NCBI GenBank assembly: GCA_001698425.1
Contig: MBRE01000074.1
Span: 95,799 to 159,798, forward strand
DNA from: Oscillatoriales cyanobacterium USR001
GTDB taxonomy: Bacteria; Cyanobacteriota; Cyanobacteriia; Cyanobacteriales; Microcoleaceae
Length of the DNA: 64,000 bases
Direction of reading: 5' to 3'
Shown: piece after piece, positions 15,805 to 24,122 of the stretch
Numbering within the stretch: position 1 is the stretch's first letter
Layout: each line of letters opens with the position of its first letter
The notes under the pieces: model-generated
What the model saw: only the letters and a program-made list of their open reading frames with translations
What the model was told of the DNA's origin: nothing
Databases searched by the model: none
Position numbers and translations under genes: made by a program

Positions 15805-16233
15805 ATGGAAGAATTATTTACACTCAAAGATTTGCTGCTTAAAGGTGATATTTCTGGAGCATTAGTCATAGTGGAAGAACTAGAAGAAATGAGCCGCGAC
15901 GATAAAATTAGTAACATTAGTAGTTATGCGGTGATTCTACTGCTACATTTAATTAAACAACAAGCAGAACATCGTACAACTCGTTCCTGGGATTTATCTA
16001 TTCGTAATTCGGCGTGGGAAATTCAGAAAAAAAATAAGCGGCGAAAAGCAGGCGGCTATTATCTAAATTCAGAAGAATTGCGCGAAGCGATCGAAGAAGC
16101 ATATTCTAGGGCAATTGATAAAGCATCTTCGGAAGTAGCAGAAGGTATTTATGATGCTGAAACTTTAGAAAAAATGGTCAATAAAGAGGAAATTATCGAT
16201 CGGGCAATTGCTTTAATTTTATCAGAAGCTTAG
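15805..16233 (+). CDS. DUF29-family protein (copy 2)
   Basis: 142 residues (MEELFTLKDLLLKGDISGAL). It is a paralogue of the 2417-2845 protein with the same helices (YAVILLLHLIKQQAEHRTTR, SWDLSIRNS, EEAYSRAIDKASSEVAEGIY) and the same NKEEIIDR ending. Its middle differs (KKNKRRKAGGYYLNSEEL). GAGG at 15792-15795 is the ribosome binding site. DUF29 proteins have no established function; their many copies in filamentous cyanobacteria and helical make-up resemble accessory or toxin-antitoxin-like families, but that is inference. A MITE lies 33 bases after the stop. Confidence 0.8.
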   Translation: MEELFTLKDLLLKGDISGALVIVEELEEMSRDDKISNISSYAVILLLHLIKQQAEHRTTRSWDLSIRNSAWEIQKKNKRRKAGGYYLNSEELREAIEEAYSRAIDKASSEVAEGIYDAETLEKMVNKEEIIDRAIALILSEA

Positions 16234-16266
16234 GGCGGATTTGTTCTCAATAATATAAATTTATTT

Positions 16267-16389
16267 GGCTCTCCCGTGCTTATGGTGATAAAGTAGACTT
16301 ATAGTTTAGCTACATCAAGGTTTTCAGCTTCCGTTCCGCCTTTAAATTGTATCAAATACTACTTTTTACACCGAGCATCCGGGAGAGCC
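16267..16389. mobile_element. 123-bp MITE-like element (M1, copy 1)
   Basis: Bounded by GGCTCTCCCG and CGGGAGAGCC terminal inverted repeats; about 100 internal bases (GTGATAAAGTAGACTTATAG, CTTCCGTTCCGCCTTTAAAT, ACTACTTTTTACACCGAGCA) contain no ORF. The same 123 bp occur in the opposite orientation at 44594-44716 with one or two changes. No transposase is nearby, so it would be moved in trans. Confidence 0.9.
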
Positions 16390-16702
16390 GATTTTGAGTC
16401 ATTATACCTGTTTTTCTTGCACCCTTCCACCTTTTTAGAGTCACAAAACTCATACAGCGTTTACTTTTGTAACTGCTTCAGCAAGCCCTACGTAAACCGG
16501 CTTAACTAAGGGTTTGACTAGGACAATGCTCAAAAACCCTTAGCCTGCAAGCATTTTCCCGATTAGAACTCCCATTCTGAACGAATTGTAAAGAAATGTA
16601 ACGGAAAATTTATTAAAAATTGTTGCAACTTCTTGATCCCGCTGTTAAGGTGTGCATATAGCCCAAACTGCGGTAACTCTAAATTTAGGAGGTGTACCAT
16701 TT
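16390..16702. other. Intergenic region upstream of three mini-ORFs
   Basis: No ORF or RNA gene recognised. CCGCTGTTAAGG pairs poorly with CAAACTGCGG around 16637-16675, a possible hairpin shortly before the first mini-ORF. A promoter for the mini-ORFs should be here, but no clear -35/-10 pair stands out. Confidence 0.4.
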
Positions 16703-16741
16703 ATGCCCTACATTCGTCAACACTCCACACGGATGGATTGA
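16703..16741 (+). CDS. Mini-ORF 1 (12 aa) with strong ribosome binding site
   Basis: MPYIRQHSTRMD, ATG 16703 to TGA 16741. A full AGGAGGT at 16687-16693 stands nine bases before the ATG, much better than at most genes here. It is the first of three consecutive tiny frames with good ribosome binding sites. A single GTG frame also crosses the region but cuts through these sites. It may be a leader peptide or a short functional peptide; unknown. Confidence 0.35.
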   Translation: MPYIRQHSTRMD

Positions 16742-16783
16742 TTCTTTCTTAGAACATCGATTCAGTAATTGGAGGTACAAGCA

Positions 16784-16831
16784 ATGGAGAGAAATTACTA
16801 CTTATTTACTGAATCTGAATCTAAGAGTTGA
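16784..16831 (+). CDS. Mini-ORF 2 (15 aa) with strong ribosome binding site
   Basis: MERNYYLFTESESKS, ATG 16784 to TGA 16831, preceded by TTGGAGGT at 16769-16776 with a seven-base gap. It has two adjacent tyrosines and a serine/glutamate repeat. It begins 42 bases after mini-ORF 1 ends. No similarity is recognised. Confidence 0.35.
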   Translation: MERNYYLFTESESKS

Positions 16832-16851
16832 AATCTCAGGAGTCTACTTGC

Positions 16852-16902
16852 ATGAGGCACTTAAGTCAGATTAGTGCGAATCTGGCGGCCAGAATTGAAT
16901 GA
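16852..16902 (+). CDS. Mini-ORF 3 (16 aa) with ribosome binding site
   Basis: MRHLSQISANLAARIE, ATG 16852 to TGA 16902, with CAGGAGT at 16838-16843. It could form a short amphipathic helix. The SDR gene starts 185 bases further on, so the three mini-ORFs could be its leader, or an independent small transcript. Confidence 0.35.
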   Translation: MRHLSQISANLAARIE

Positions 16903-17087
16903 AACTCACAAAGTAATAAAGGCTGTAAATTTGAACCGCAGATCCCGGCAGATAAACGCTGGTTTACACCCTTTTTACTCGAAATGGATTGACAAGTTCA
17001 CCTCACTAAATGCCAAATCTTCTGCATAAAAAATATCAAGAAGTTTGGCGGCGGCTAAATGCGCGGTGAGAAACAAAAGGAGACTGA

Positions 17088-17915
17088 ATGATTAAACTTG
17101 AAGGAAAAACGGCTCTAGTTACAGGCGCTTCACGAGGCATTGGCCGATCGATCGCCATAGAACTAGCAAAACAAGGACTCAAACGGCTATTTTTAGTGGC
17201 TAGAAACCGCAAAAAATTGGCAGAAGTAGCAGCGGAAATTGAAGTTTTTGGTGTGGAAGTAGTGCCTTTGGCAATAGATTTGACGGATTCGGCAGCTGTG
17301 AATATTGCGATCGCTCAAGCTTGGCGCGATCGCGGCCCCATTCACCTGTTAGTCAACTGTGCCGGTGTAGCTCACCAAGCGTCTTTTTTACGCTCTCCCC
17401 TCTCATTAATTCAGGAAGAACTTGCCCTGAATTTAATGGGAACCTACACCATAACTCGCATCATTGCTCGGCGAATGGCAGCCCAACAAGAAGGAACAAT
17501 TGTTAATGTTTCTAGCTTAATGGGAAAATTTGCTGCTCCAACAATGGCAACTTATTCTGCTACTAAATTTGCCATTTTAGGATTTACTCAAGCCTTACGC
17601 AGCGAGTTAGCGCCGTACAATATCCACGTCACAGCTTTGTTACCAACTCTCACGGATACTGACATGGTGCGTGACTTCAAAACATTTCGGTGGGTAGTAC
17701 CCATGACTGCCGAAAAAGTTGCCCAAGCACTCATTATCGGACTACAAAAAGATTCCCCAGAAATCTTAGTAGGATGGCAAAGTCATTTGGCTGTGTGCTG
17801 TCATCGATTTGCGCCTTGGTTAATGGAATTAGTTTTGAAGATTGCGACTCCAGAACTTGAACCTCAGCCTAATCCTAACGAAAAACTGCGCGAAGCATTA
17901 GCGGCATCGCGATAA
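17088..17915 (+). CDS. Short-chain dehydrogenase/reductase (classical SDR)
   Basis: 275 residues of classical SDR type: nucleotide-binding TGASRGIG (14-21), LVNCAGVA corresponding to NNAG, catalytic serine in NVSSLMG (about 142) and Tyr156/Lys160 in YSATK. The N-terminal half is close to the FabG/ketoacyl reductase pattern. The arginines near the end of strand 2 (ARNRKK) favour NADPH. The substrate is not evident; lipid or polyketide-type reduction is possible. AGGAG lies upstream of ATG 17088. The preceding 200 bases hold the mini-ORFs. Confidence 0.9.
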   Translation: MIKLEGKTALVTGASRGIGRSIAIELAKQGLKRLFLVARNRKKLAEVAAEIEVFGVEVVPLAIDLTDSAAVNIAIAQAWRDRGPIHLLVNCAGVAHQASFLRSPLSLIQEELALNLMGTYTITRIIARRMAAQQEGTIVNVSSLMGKFAAPTMATYSATKFAILGFTQALRSELAPYNIHVTALLPTLTDTDMVRDFKTFRWVVPMTAEKVAQALIIGLQKDSPEILVGWQSHLAVCCHRFAPWLMELVLKIATPELEPQPNPNEKLREALAASR

Positions 17916-18018
17916 ATTTGAGGTAGGCTAAATTAGGGTTTTAGGCAGGTGTTTCATTCTCTCCGCCCATTAGGTGGGCGAATCTATATGGTGGGCGAAT
18001 GCCATTCGCCCCTACTAA

Positions 18019-18140
18019 TACCAATTCTCTAAAGTTGTGCAATAGTCTTAGGGGCGGGTTATTTAATATTTTGGCGAATAGCATGGATCTGGGTGAACCC
18101 GCCCCTACAAAAACTATTGCAAAGTTTTTTAGAATTGGTA
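18019..18140. mobile_element. 122-bp MITE-like palindromic element (M2)
   Basis: Ends TACCAATTCT and AGAATTGGTA are inverted; next come TTGTGCAATAGT and ACTATTGCAAAG, then AGGGGCGGGTT and AACCCGCCCCT, so nearly the whole element can fold into one hairpin. No ORF inside. Just to the left (17960-18015) are further GGTGGGCGAAT / ATTCGCCC short repeats. Confidence 0.8.
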
Positions 18141-18181
18141 TAAATATAGAGGCACTGCGTAAGTCCTGTTATATTATCTCA

Positions 18182-20182
18182 TTAGCTCTGAAGATAGGTG
18201 TAGCAACCTAAACTCCGCTCGTAATTTTGCAGCAAAAGTTGTGCTTCAGAAAGACTAATTTGATTTAGCTGTAAAGCCTGTTCGGTTTGCCGACGAATGC
18301 TCTCAACTAAACTTTCTGCATCGTATTGAACATAGCTCAAAACTTCTTTCATGGTATCACCTTTGACGACGTGCTCGATTTTGTAACCAGAGGGAGTTAA
18401 TTGGATATGGACGGCGTTAGCATCGCCAAATAAGTTATGTAAGTTCCCCATGATTTCCTGATAAGCTCCTCCTAAGAATAGGGCTAAATAGTAAGGTTCT
18501 CCCGCCTTCATTTTATGAAGTTCTAACACGGGTTTGACATCTCGGAGGTCTATGAATTGGTCAATTTTGCCGTCACTATCGCAGGTTAAGTCTGCTAAAA
18601 TTCCTCGTTGAGTTGGTTCTTCATCTAGTCGGTGAATTGGCATGATTGGGAAGAGTTGATTAATTGCCCAACTATCGGGGGCTGATTGGAAAACAGAGAG
18701 ATTAATGTAGTAAATAGAAGCCATGATTTTTTCTAAGTCTTCTAAGTCGTCTGGTACATAATCTTTCTGACGGGCGATCGCTTGGATTTTTTCGCAGCAA
18801 GCCCAGTAAAGTCGCTCGGTTTTGGCTCGTTCAACAATTCCTAAATAGCCTAAGTTAAATAGGCTGATTGCTTCTTCTTTAAACTGGATTGCGTCGTGAT
18901 AAGCTTCTTGATAGTTATCATCGTTAATTGATTGGTAAATATCGTAAAGATTGCGAGGAATTAGGTGTTCGTCTTCGCCTACTGGTTCAGCTATTTCTCT
19001 GGGGACATCGCTGGTTCCCAGGACATCAAAAATTAATACTGATTGATGGGAGGCGATCGCTCTACCGCTTTCGCTAATTAAAATTGGTACGGGCAATTTC
19101 CGCTCGTCGCAAGCATCTTTTACCCCTGCTACTACGTCGTTGGCGTAGTTCTGCATATTGTAGTTTTTGGAGGCGTGAAAGTTAGTTTTTGAGCCATCAT
19201 AGTCAACTCCTAAACCGCCGCCTACATCAAGATATTTCATATTAGCTCCGATTTTTGCCAGTTCGACGTAAATGTGGCTGGCTTCGCGGATGGCTTCTTT
19301 GATGATGCTGATTGATGAAATTTGAGAGCCAATATGGAAGTGCAAAAGTTGTAAGGAATCGAGCATTTCTGCGGCTTTTAATTCTTCAACGGCACGCATG
19401 ATTTCTGGGATAGTGAGGCCGAATTTGGCGCGATCGCCTGTGGAATTACCCCAATGTCCGATGCCTTTTGTGCTGAGTTTTGCTCTCACACCTAATACTG
19501 GTTTAATTCCCAAGACTTTACCAGCTTCGATCGCGATTTGAACTTCCTCAATTTGTTCGATGACAATGACGGGTGTTTGCCCTAAACGTTGAGCTAAGAT
19601 GGCTGTTTCTACATATTCTCGGTCTTTATAACCGTTACAGATTAACATTGCGCCGGGAGTTTTTAGCGTCGCTAAAGCAATCATTAATTCTGGTTTCGAT
19701 CCGGCTTCTAAACCGAAATAGTGAGCTTGACCAAATCTGACTAAATCTTCGACTAAGTGGCGATGTTGGTTGCATTTGACGGGATAGACACCGCGATAGA
19801 CATTTTTGTAGTTATAGCGGGCGATCGCTTTGGCAAAACAGGAATTTAATCGCTCAATTCTGTCTTCCAATATATCTGAAAAACGGATCAATAAAGGTAA
19901 GCCTAAATTGCGCTGTTTTAAGGATTCTACCAGTTCGTAAAGATCCAGGGAGCCGCCGCGATCGCCTTTGGGGGAAACTGTTACATTACCCGCTGCATTA
20001 ATGGAAAAATAGGGTTCGCCCCAGCCTTGAATGCGGTAAAGTTTCTCGCTATCTTCTATTTTCCAAGAATTTTGTGGTGGGATAGTTGCGTTGGCGTAGC
20101 TCGCCGCAGGTATCGCAGTTACGACGGGAATAGCAATGTCAGATTCAGGGGTGGTGGTAATGGTACTCATTAGATTGGACAT
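18182..20182 (-). CDS. speA: Biosynthetic arginine decarboxylase
   Basis: About 666 residues from ATG 20182 (MSNLMSTITTTPESD). A PLP-dependent fold III arginine decarboxylase, converting arginine to agmatine plus CO2 at the head of polyamine synthesis. Visible: PLP lysine in YPVKCNQ, the GLEAGSKPEL strand, HFHIGSQ, the glycine-rich phosphate-binding DVGGGLGVDYDG, and the active-site SESGRAI and LTCDSDGKID segments. The frame extends 36 codons further to an ATG one base after the upstream stop, but that piece looks unrelated to the family, so the inner start is chosen. A MITE lies just after the 3' end. Confidence 0.95.
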   Translation of the reverse strand: MSNLMSTITTTPESDIAIPVVTAIPAASYANATIPPQNSWKIEDSEKLYRIQGWGEPYFSINAAGNVTVSPKGDRGGSLDLYELVESLKQRNLGLPLLIRFSDILEDRIERLNSCFAKAIARYNYKNVYRGVYPVKCNQHRHLVEDLVRFGQAHYFGLEAGSKPELMIALATLKTPGAMLICNGYKDREYVETAILAQRLGQTPVIVIEQIEEVQIAIEAGKVLGIKPVLGVRAKLSTKGIGHWGNSTGDRAKFGLTIPEIMRAVEELKAAEMLDSLQLLHFHIGSQISSISIIKEAIREASHIYVELAKIGANMKYLDVGGGLGVDYDGSKTNFHASKNYNMQNYANDVVAGVKDACDERKLPVPILISESGRAIASHQSVLIFDVLGTSDVPREIAEPVGEDEHLIPRNLYDIYQSINDDNYQEAYHDAIQFKEEAISLFNLGYLGIVERAKTERLYWACCEKIQAIARQKDYVPDDLEDLEKIMASIYYINLSVFQSAPDSWAINQLFPIMPIHRLDEEPTQRGILADLTCDSDGKIDQFIDLRDVKPVLELHKMKAGEPYYLALFLGGAYQEIMGNLHNLFGDANAVHIQLTPSGYKIEHVVKGDTMKEVLSYVQYDAESLVESIRRQTEQALQLNQISLSEAQLLLQNYERSLGCYTYLQS

Positions 20183-20291
20183 TAGATGGGAAACCTCGCA
20201 GAAATTAGCTGAATAAATAGTGTATATCAAATCTGGTTTATCTGGTTGGAATACCTCTACTAATTTTCTAGGTATTCTCTGGTGAAGCATC

Positions 20292-22022
20292 TCAATTCAA
20301 GCGAATAAACATACTCGCCCGCTGGATACCCGCGTCCCCACCAGTGCTAGTTAAAGTTAGCGATCGCCAATGATCGAAAAATGGTTTCCCAGATAATTCA
20401 ATCAGTCGTAAAAACGGTATTCCTCGCTCCCATATTTCCCTACTTGACTGCCAATCTAAGTACAAATAACCGTTATTTAACTGAGGTAAAAATGCGATCG
20501 CATTTTGAAACTCACTATTCCCCGCCAAACTTCCTAATTCTGAAGCTTTTAACACAGCATCCATCGCCTCTACAGAACTTGTAAAAACTTCATAATTCCC
20601 AACAGTAGCACGCACACCCCTAGCTTCAGCTTTAATTACCTGGCGATTAAAATTAGTGCTTGTAGTTAATTTTGTCCAAGCAGAAATTTGTTGATTGTCC
20701 AAACTAAAATTACCAATGCTGTAATTTTGACTAGCAGCTATCTCATCTAAATGAGCGATCGCCTTGGTTAAATCCGGCGATTTTTCTGCGACAAAAATCC
20801 AATCTGGTAAAGCGCGATCGGGATGCGGTAACAACGCTAAAACATACTCACCATGCACCGACTTAAAAATATCTTTTACTAAATCAATACCCCAATTTAC
20901 CTGCAAATCAGCTATTGGTTGATTCAGCAATTTTGATAGAAAATTATTGCCCGCAACTTTAGCAGAAATTCGATCCCAGAGATGATTTAGATCGACACTT
21001 GCAGCTACAAAAGGACTCGCCGCCGGAATATAATTTAATGCTTTGATAGGTGCGGATTCCAACATCACTAATGGTAATGGTAAATCCTGACCTTCAGGCA
21101 ATAATAAAATAGATTCAGCCAGCAATCCTAAAGGTTTTACTCCGATAGTAAATGCCAAATTTGTAGTGGAGTTTTTCAAACTTTCTTTAACTTGACGACC
21201 AATTTCTTTTTGCCCTCCAATTGTCTGATTTAACTCCGATAGATTCACGAAAGCTACAGCAATTCTACCATTTTTTAGCTGCTGCAAAGCCTGTTGATAC
21301 TGATAATTATTACTCAGATTCAGATTGGCAGCTTGGACATTATTAATCGCCTCTCGTAATACTTTGGGATGATTAGCAAATAAAACAAAACTGTGCTGAT
21401 TTGTCGAACCGCTAGGAACGATCGCAGTTGCTAAAGTTGGTGATATTTCTGAAAATAGAGGAGTAATATTGCGATCGATCTGCTTTTGTCGATACATCAA
21501 TTTTACACCTTTATACTGCACGGAAACCAACTCTTTCCCCGTCACAGATTTCTGCCAGAATCTTTCTATACATTCCCGACTTCGCTCAATATTATCACTT
21601 TCAACGGCTAATAATAATCCGATTTGTTGCCCATTACTGCTGTCATAGTCAAAATCATTTTCCGCGATCGCCAGAGTAACTTCATTACCGATCCAAGGTT
21701 GAATATCTCGGCTATAGTTTAAACCAGAATTTACCAAGAAGCTTTTTTTAATTTGATTAAATTCAGAGTGAATTTTTCCCTTCTCTTGAGCAGGGGCAAA
21801 TTTTTGCCCCAAAGCCTCTAATTTATCTGGATTTTCTAAAATTGATAGCATCATCGGCGCATTTTTAGGTATAAAAATTGTGGCCGCAGGCACTCTTGTT
21901 GACCCACCTTGCAGCAAATTTAATGGCGTGGGATCTTTTAACCAGTAAAAAGCACCTGCACCTACCGCTAATAAGGCAATAATACTGACAATGAGGAACG
22001 AGAAAAATGAGCGCAGTTTCAT
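20292..22022 (-). CDS. DUF3352-family membrane-anchored protein
   Basis: 576 residues. One N-terminal membrane span (FFSFLIVSIIALLAVGAGAF, about 5-25) anchors a large domain outside the membrane. Family-typical elements: ATIFIPKNAPMMLSI, INPWIGNEVTLAI-like (DIQPWIGNEVTLAIAEND), LLLAVES, IPAASPFVAASVDLNHLW and a C-terminal GYLYLDWQSSREIWE. DUF3352 proteins are widespread in cyanobacteria with unknown role. The arginine decarboxylase gene follows on the same strand and may be co-transcribed. Its start faces the divergent PilB-like gene across about 170 bases. Confidence 0.9.
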   Translation of the reverse strand: MKLRSFFSFLIVSIIALLAVGAGAFYWLKDPTPLNLLQGGSTRVPAATIFIPKNAPMMLSILENPDKLEALGQKFAPAQEKGKIHSEFNQIKKSFLVNSGLNYSRDIQPWIGNEVTLAIAENDFDYDSSNGQQIGLLLAVESDNIERSRECIERFWQKSVTGKELVSVQYKGVKLMYRQKQIDRNITPLFSEISPTLATAIVPSGSTNQHSFVLFANHPKVLREAINNVQAANLNLSNNYQYQQALQQLKNGRIAVAFVNLSELNQTIGGQKEIGRQVKESLKNSTTNLAFTIGVKPLGLLAESILLLPEGQDLPLPLVMLESAPIKALNYIPAASPFVAASVDLNHLWDRISAKVAGNNFLSKLLNQPIADLQVNWGIDLVKDIFKSVHGEYVLALLPHPDRALPDWIFVAEKSPDLTKAIAHLDEIAASQNYSIGNFSLDNQQISAWTKLTTSTNFNRQVIKAEARGVRATVGNYEVFTSSVEAMDAVLKASELGSLAGNSEFQNAIAFLPQLNNGYLYLDWQSSREIWERGIPFLRLIELSGKPFFDHWRSLTLTSTGGDAGIQRASMFIRLN

Positions 22023-22189
22023 AATCGACGAAATTTTAGTTAAGTCTTCTAACTCTTATTAGATGATTATAATATATAATGGGTTACAAGTTTGATACAA
22101 TTACAATATTTTATTACAATATTATTCAGAGTTAGCTCCTTTCTCTAAGCGCATTGAACAGTAAACTCTAATTGGGATTCACAAATACC

Positions 22190-23821
22190 ATGCAAACTGC
22201 ATCCGTCCTATCAGCTTGGCAACAACTAAGAAATCGTACTATTACCTGCGATCGCGCCTTACAATCCTTAGTAGATGACCAAGGAATTGTGAATTTACAG
22301 TTACTCGATCGAGAAGTTAGTTTTCGATTTTTTCGAGAATTTCCCGATAGAAATATTTTACCACCTTTAATTCCATTATTATTGTGGAGTAATTGTTATT
22401 ATCTAGGTTCTCCTGTGGAGATATCTATGGATACAATTAAAATAATGAGCGATCGCACCTTTAGTAATATCAAAATTATCGCCATTGATGATAAAAGTTA
22501 TCGCGCCTGGTTTCATAGTCAAAATCTCGACCCCAATCGCATTAGTTCCGCACCATTAGTTAATCCAATTACTGGAGAATTAGAAACCGAAGATGTCAGC
22601 GAAACAACAGAACTTTATTTAACAAAAGCCGCCGATCAACTTGGGAGAATTAAAACTTTAATTTCTGGCGCACTAAGAAACCGCGCTAGTGATATTCACT
22701 TAGAACCAGGCAAAGAAGGCTTAAGAGTTCGCTACAGAATTGATGGAATCTTGCGAAGAATTACCACCTTTCCTACAGAAATCGGACGCAAAATTGTAGT
22801 AGCCTTAAAGGTAATGTCTAACATGGACATTGCCGAAAGCCGCCGCCCCCAAGATGGTAGAATTGGAGAAAATTATGCAGCAGGTCAAGGCTCAGAAATG
22901 GGTTTAGATATGCGCGTAAGTATTCTGCCTTGCGTCGGCGGAGAAAAAGCAGTAATTAGGTTATTACCTCAAGAAAATCCTTTTAGCGATTTAGATAGTT
23001 TAGGTTTTGCACCAAAGGCATTGAATATATACAAAAGATGGCTACAACAACCGCAAGGAATGATTATTTTTACCGGACCAACTGGTTCAGGAAAAACCAG
23101 TACGCTTTATACCAGTTTACTATCAGTTGCTACAGAACACATGAATGTCGTAACAGTAGAAGATCCAGTAGAATATGTATTACCAGGAATTACGCAAACT
23201 CAAGTACATGAAAGGGCTGGCATGACTTTGGCCGCAGGTTTACGGGCAATTTTACGCCAAGATCCTGATATTATTATGGTAGGAGAAGTCCGCGATCGCG
23301 ATACCGCAGATACAGCAGTTAGAGCCGCATTAACTGGTCATTTAGTCTTAACAACTTTACACACAAATGATGCTATTGGTGCAATTCCCAGATTAAAAGA
23401 TATCGGTCCAGATCCCGGCTTAATTAGCGATGCCTTATTAGGCATTGTCGCCCAACGTTTAGTGCGGCGAATTTGTCCTCATTGTGCAGAACCTTATCAG
23501 CCAAATCAAGCCGATTTAGATGTATTAGCATTAGAATGGGAAGAGGCAAATACCTCTGGTTGGCGTAAAGGAAGAGGTTGTGCTAATTGTTTTAACTCTG
23601 GTTATTTAGGCAGAGAAGCAATTGTTGAATTATTAGATTTAGATCCTCATATTCGGAACTTAATTTATGAAGGAACAATGATCCAATTGCACAAATATTT
23701 GACGGAAAAAGGGTTTACTTCCTTTCGGTTAGCTGCCATTGAAAAAGTAGAAAATGGCGTAACTACAGTGGAAGAAGTCCAGCGAGTTTTGCCCCACAGT
23801 GCCTTACATCGTAAAATTTAA
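22190..23821 (+). CDS. GspE/PilB-family secretion ATPase (PilB-like paralogue)
   Basis: About 543 residues from ATG 22190. C-terminal type II/IV secretion ATPase: SDIHLEPGKEGLRVRYRIDG, Walker A GPTGSGKTS, Asp box TVEDPVEY, Walker B PDIIMVGEVRD, His box LTTLHTNDA, and the zinc-binding pair CPHC and CANC. The N-terminal domain is short compared with the roughly 670-residue main PilB of cyanobacteria, so this is probably a second copy of the PilB2 kind. It would power assembly of a type IV pilus or a related secretion fibre. It stands alone, divergent from the DUF3352 gene. Confidence 0.92.
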   Translation: MQTASVLSAWQQLRNRTITCDRALQSLVDDQGIVNLQLLDREVSFRFFREFPDRNILPPLIPLLLWSNCYYLGSPVEISMDTIKIMSDRTFSNIKIIAIDDKSYRAWFHSQNLDPNRISSAPLVNPITGELETEDVSETTELYLTKAADQLGRIKTLISGALRNRASDIHLEPGKEGLRVRYRIDGILRRITTFPTEIGRKIVVALKVMSNMDIAESRRPQDGRIGENYAAGQGSEMGLDMRVSILPCVGGEKAVIRLLPQENPFSDLDSLGFAPKALNIYKRWLQQPQGMIIFTGPTGSGKTSTLYTSLLSVATEHMNVVTVEDPVEYVLPGITQTQVHERAGMTLAAGLRAILRQDPDIIMVGEVRDRDTADTAVRAALTGHLVLTTLHTNDAIGAIPRLKDIGPDPGLISDALLGIVAQRLVRRICPHCAEPYQPNQADLDVLALEWEEANTSGWRKGRGCANCFNSGYLGREAIVELLDLDPHIRNLIYEGTMIQLHKYLTEKGFTSFRLAAIEKVENGVTTVEEVQRVLPHSALHRKI

Positions 23822-23823
23822 TT

Positions 23824-23931
23824 TTGTTATTTGTTATTTGTTATTTGTTATTTGTTATTTGTTATTTGTTATTTGTTATTTGTTATTTGTTATTTGTTAT
23901 TTGTTATTTGTTATTTGTTATTTGTTATTTG
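23824..23931. repeat. Heptanucleotide tandem repeat TTATTTG
   Basis: About fifteen perfect tandem copies of TTATTTG directly after the stop of the PilB-like gene (23821). The array is practically without mismatches, which points to recent expansion. Between it and the amylase gene lie about 190 AT-rich bases without an ORF. Confidence 0.97.
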
Positions 23932-24122
23932 TTTGGTTGTTACCTATTAAATACATAATAATTACGACTGATTTATGTAAGGTGACTATCTCGGCAATTC
24001 TCTCGATCGCGCTTAACAACGGCGTGACAAACAGTTTTGTGTAAGTTCCGATCGAAATCATCAAAAAAAACAGATAATTATGTTAAAATTATTTATATTA
24101 ACAATAACCAAAACAAGGTTTT

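Noticed and set aside
16692..16874. Single 60-codon GTG frame (YHLCPTFVNTPHGWID) in place of the three mini-ORFs
   Set aside because: Its GTG lies on top of the AGGAGGT with no room for a ribosome binding site, and it ignores the internal ATG signals. It cannot be excluded without comparison.
16630..16902. Glutamine/downstream-peptide type riboswitch before the mini-ORFs
   Set aside because: The characteristic conserved core of those cyanobacterial motifs was not found; only a weak hairpin is visible.
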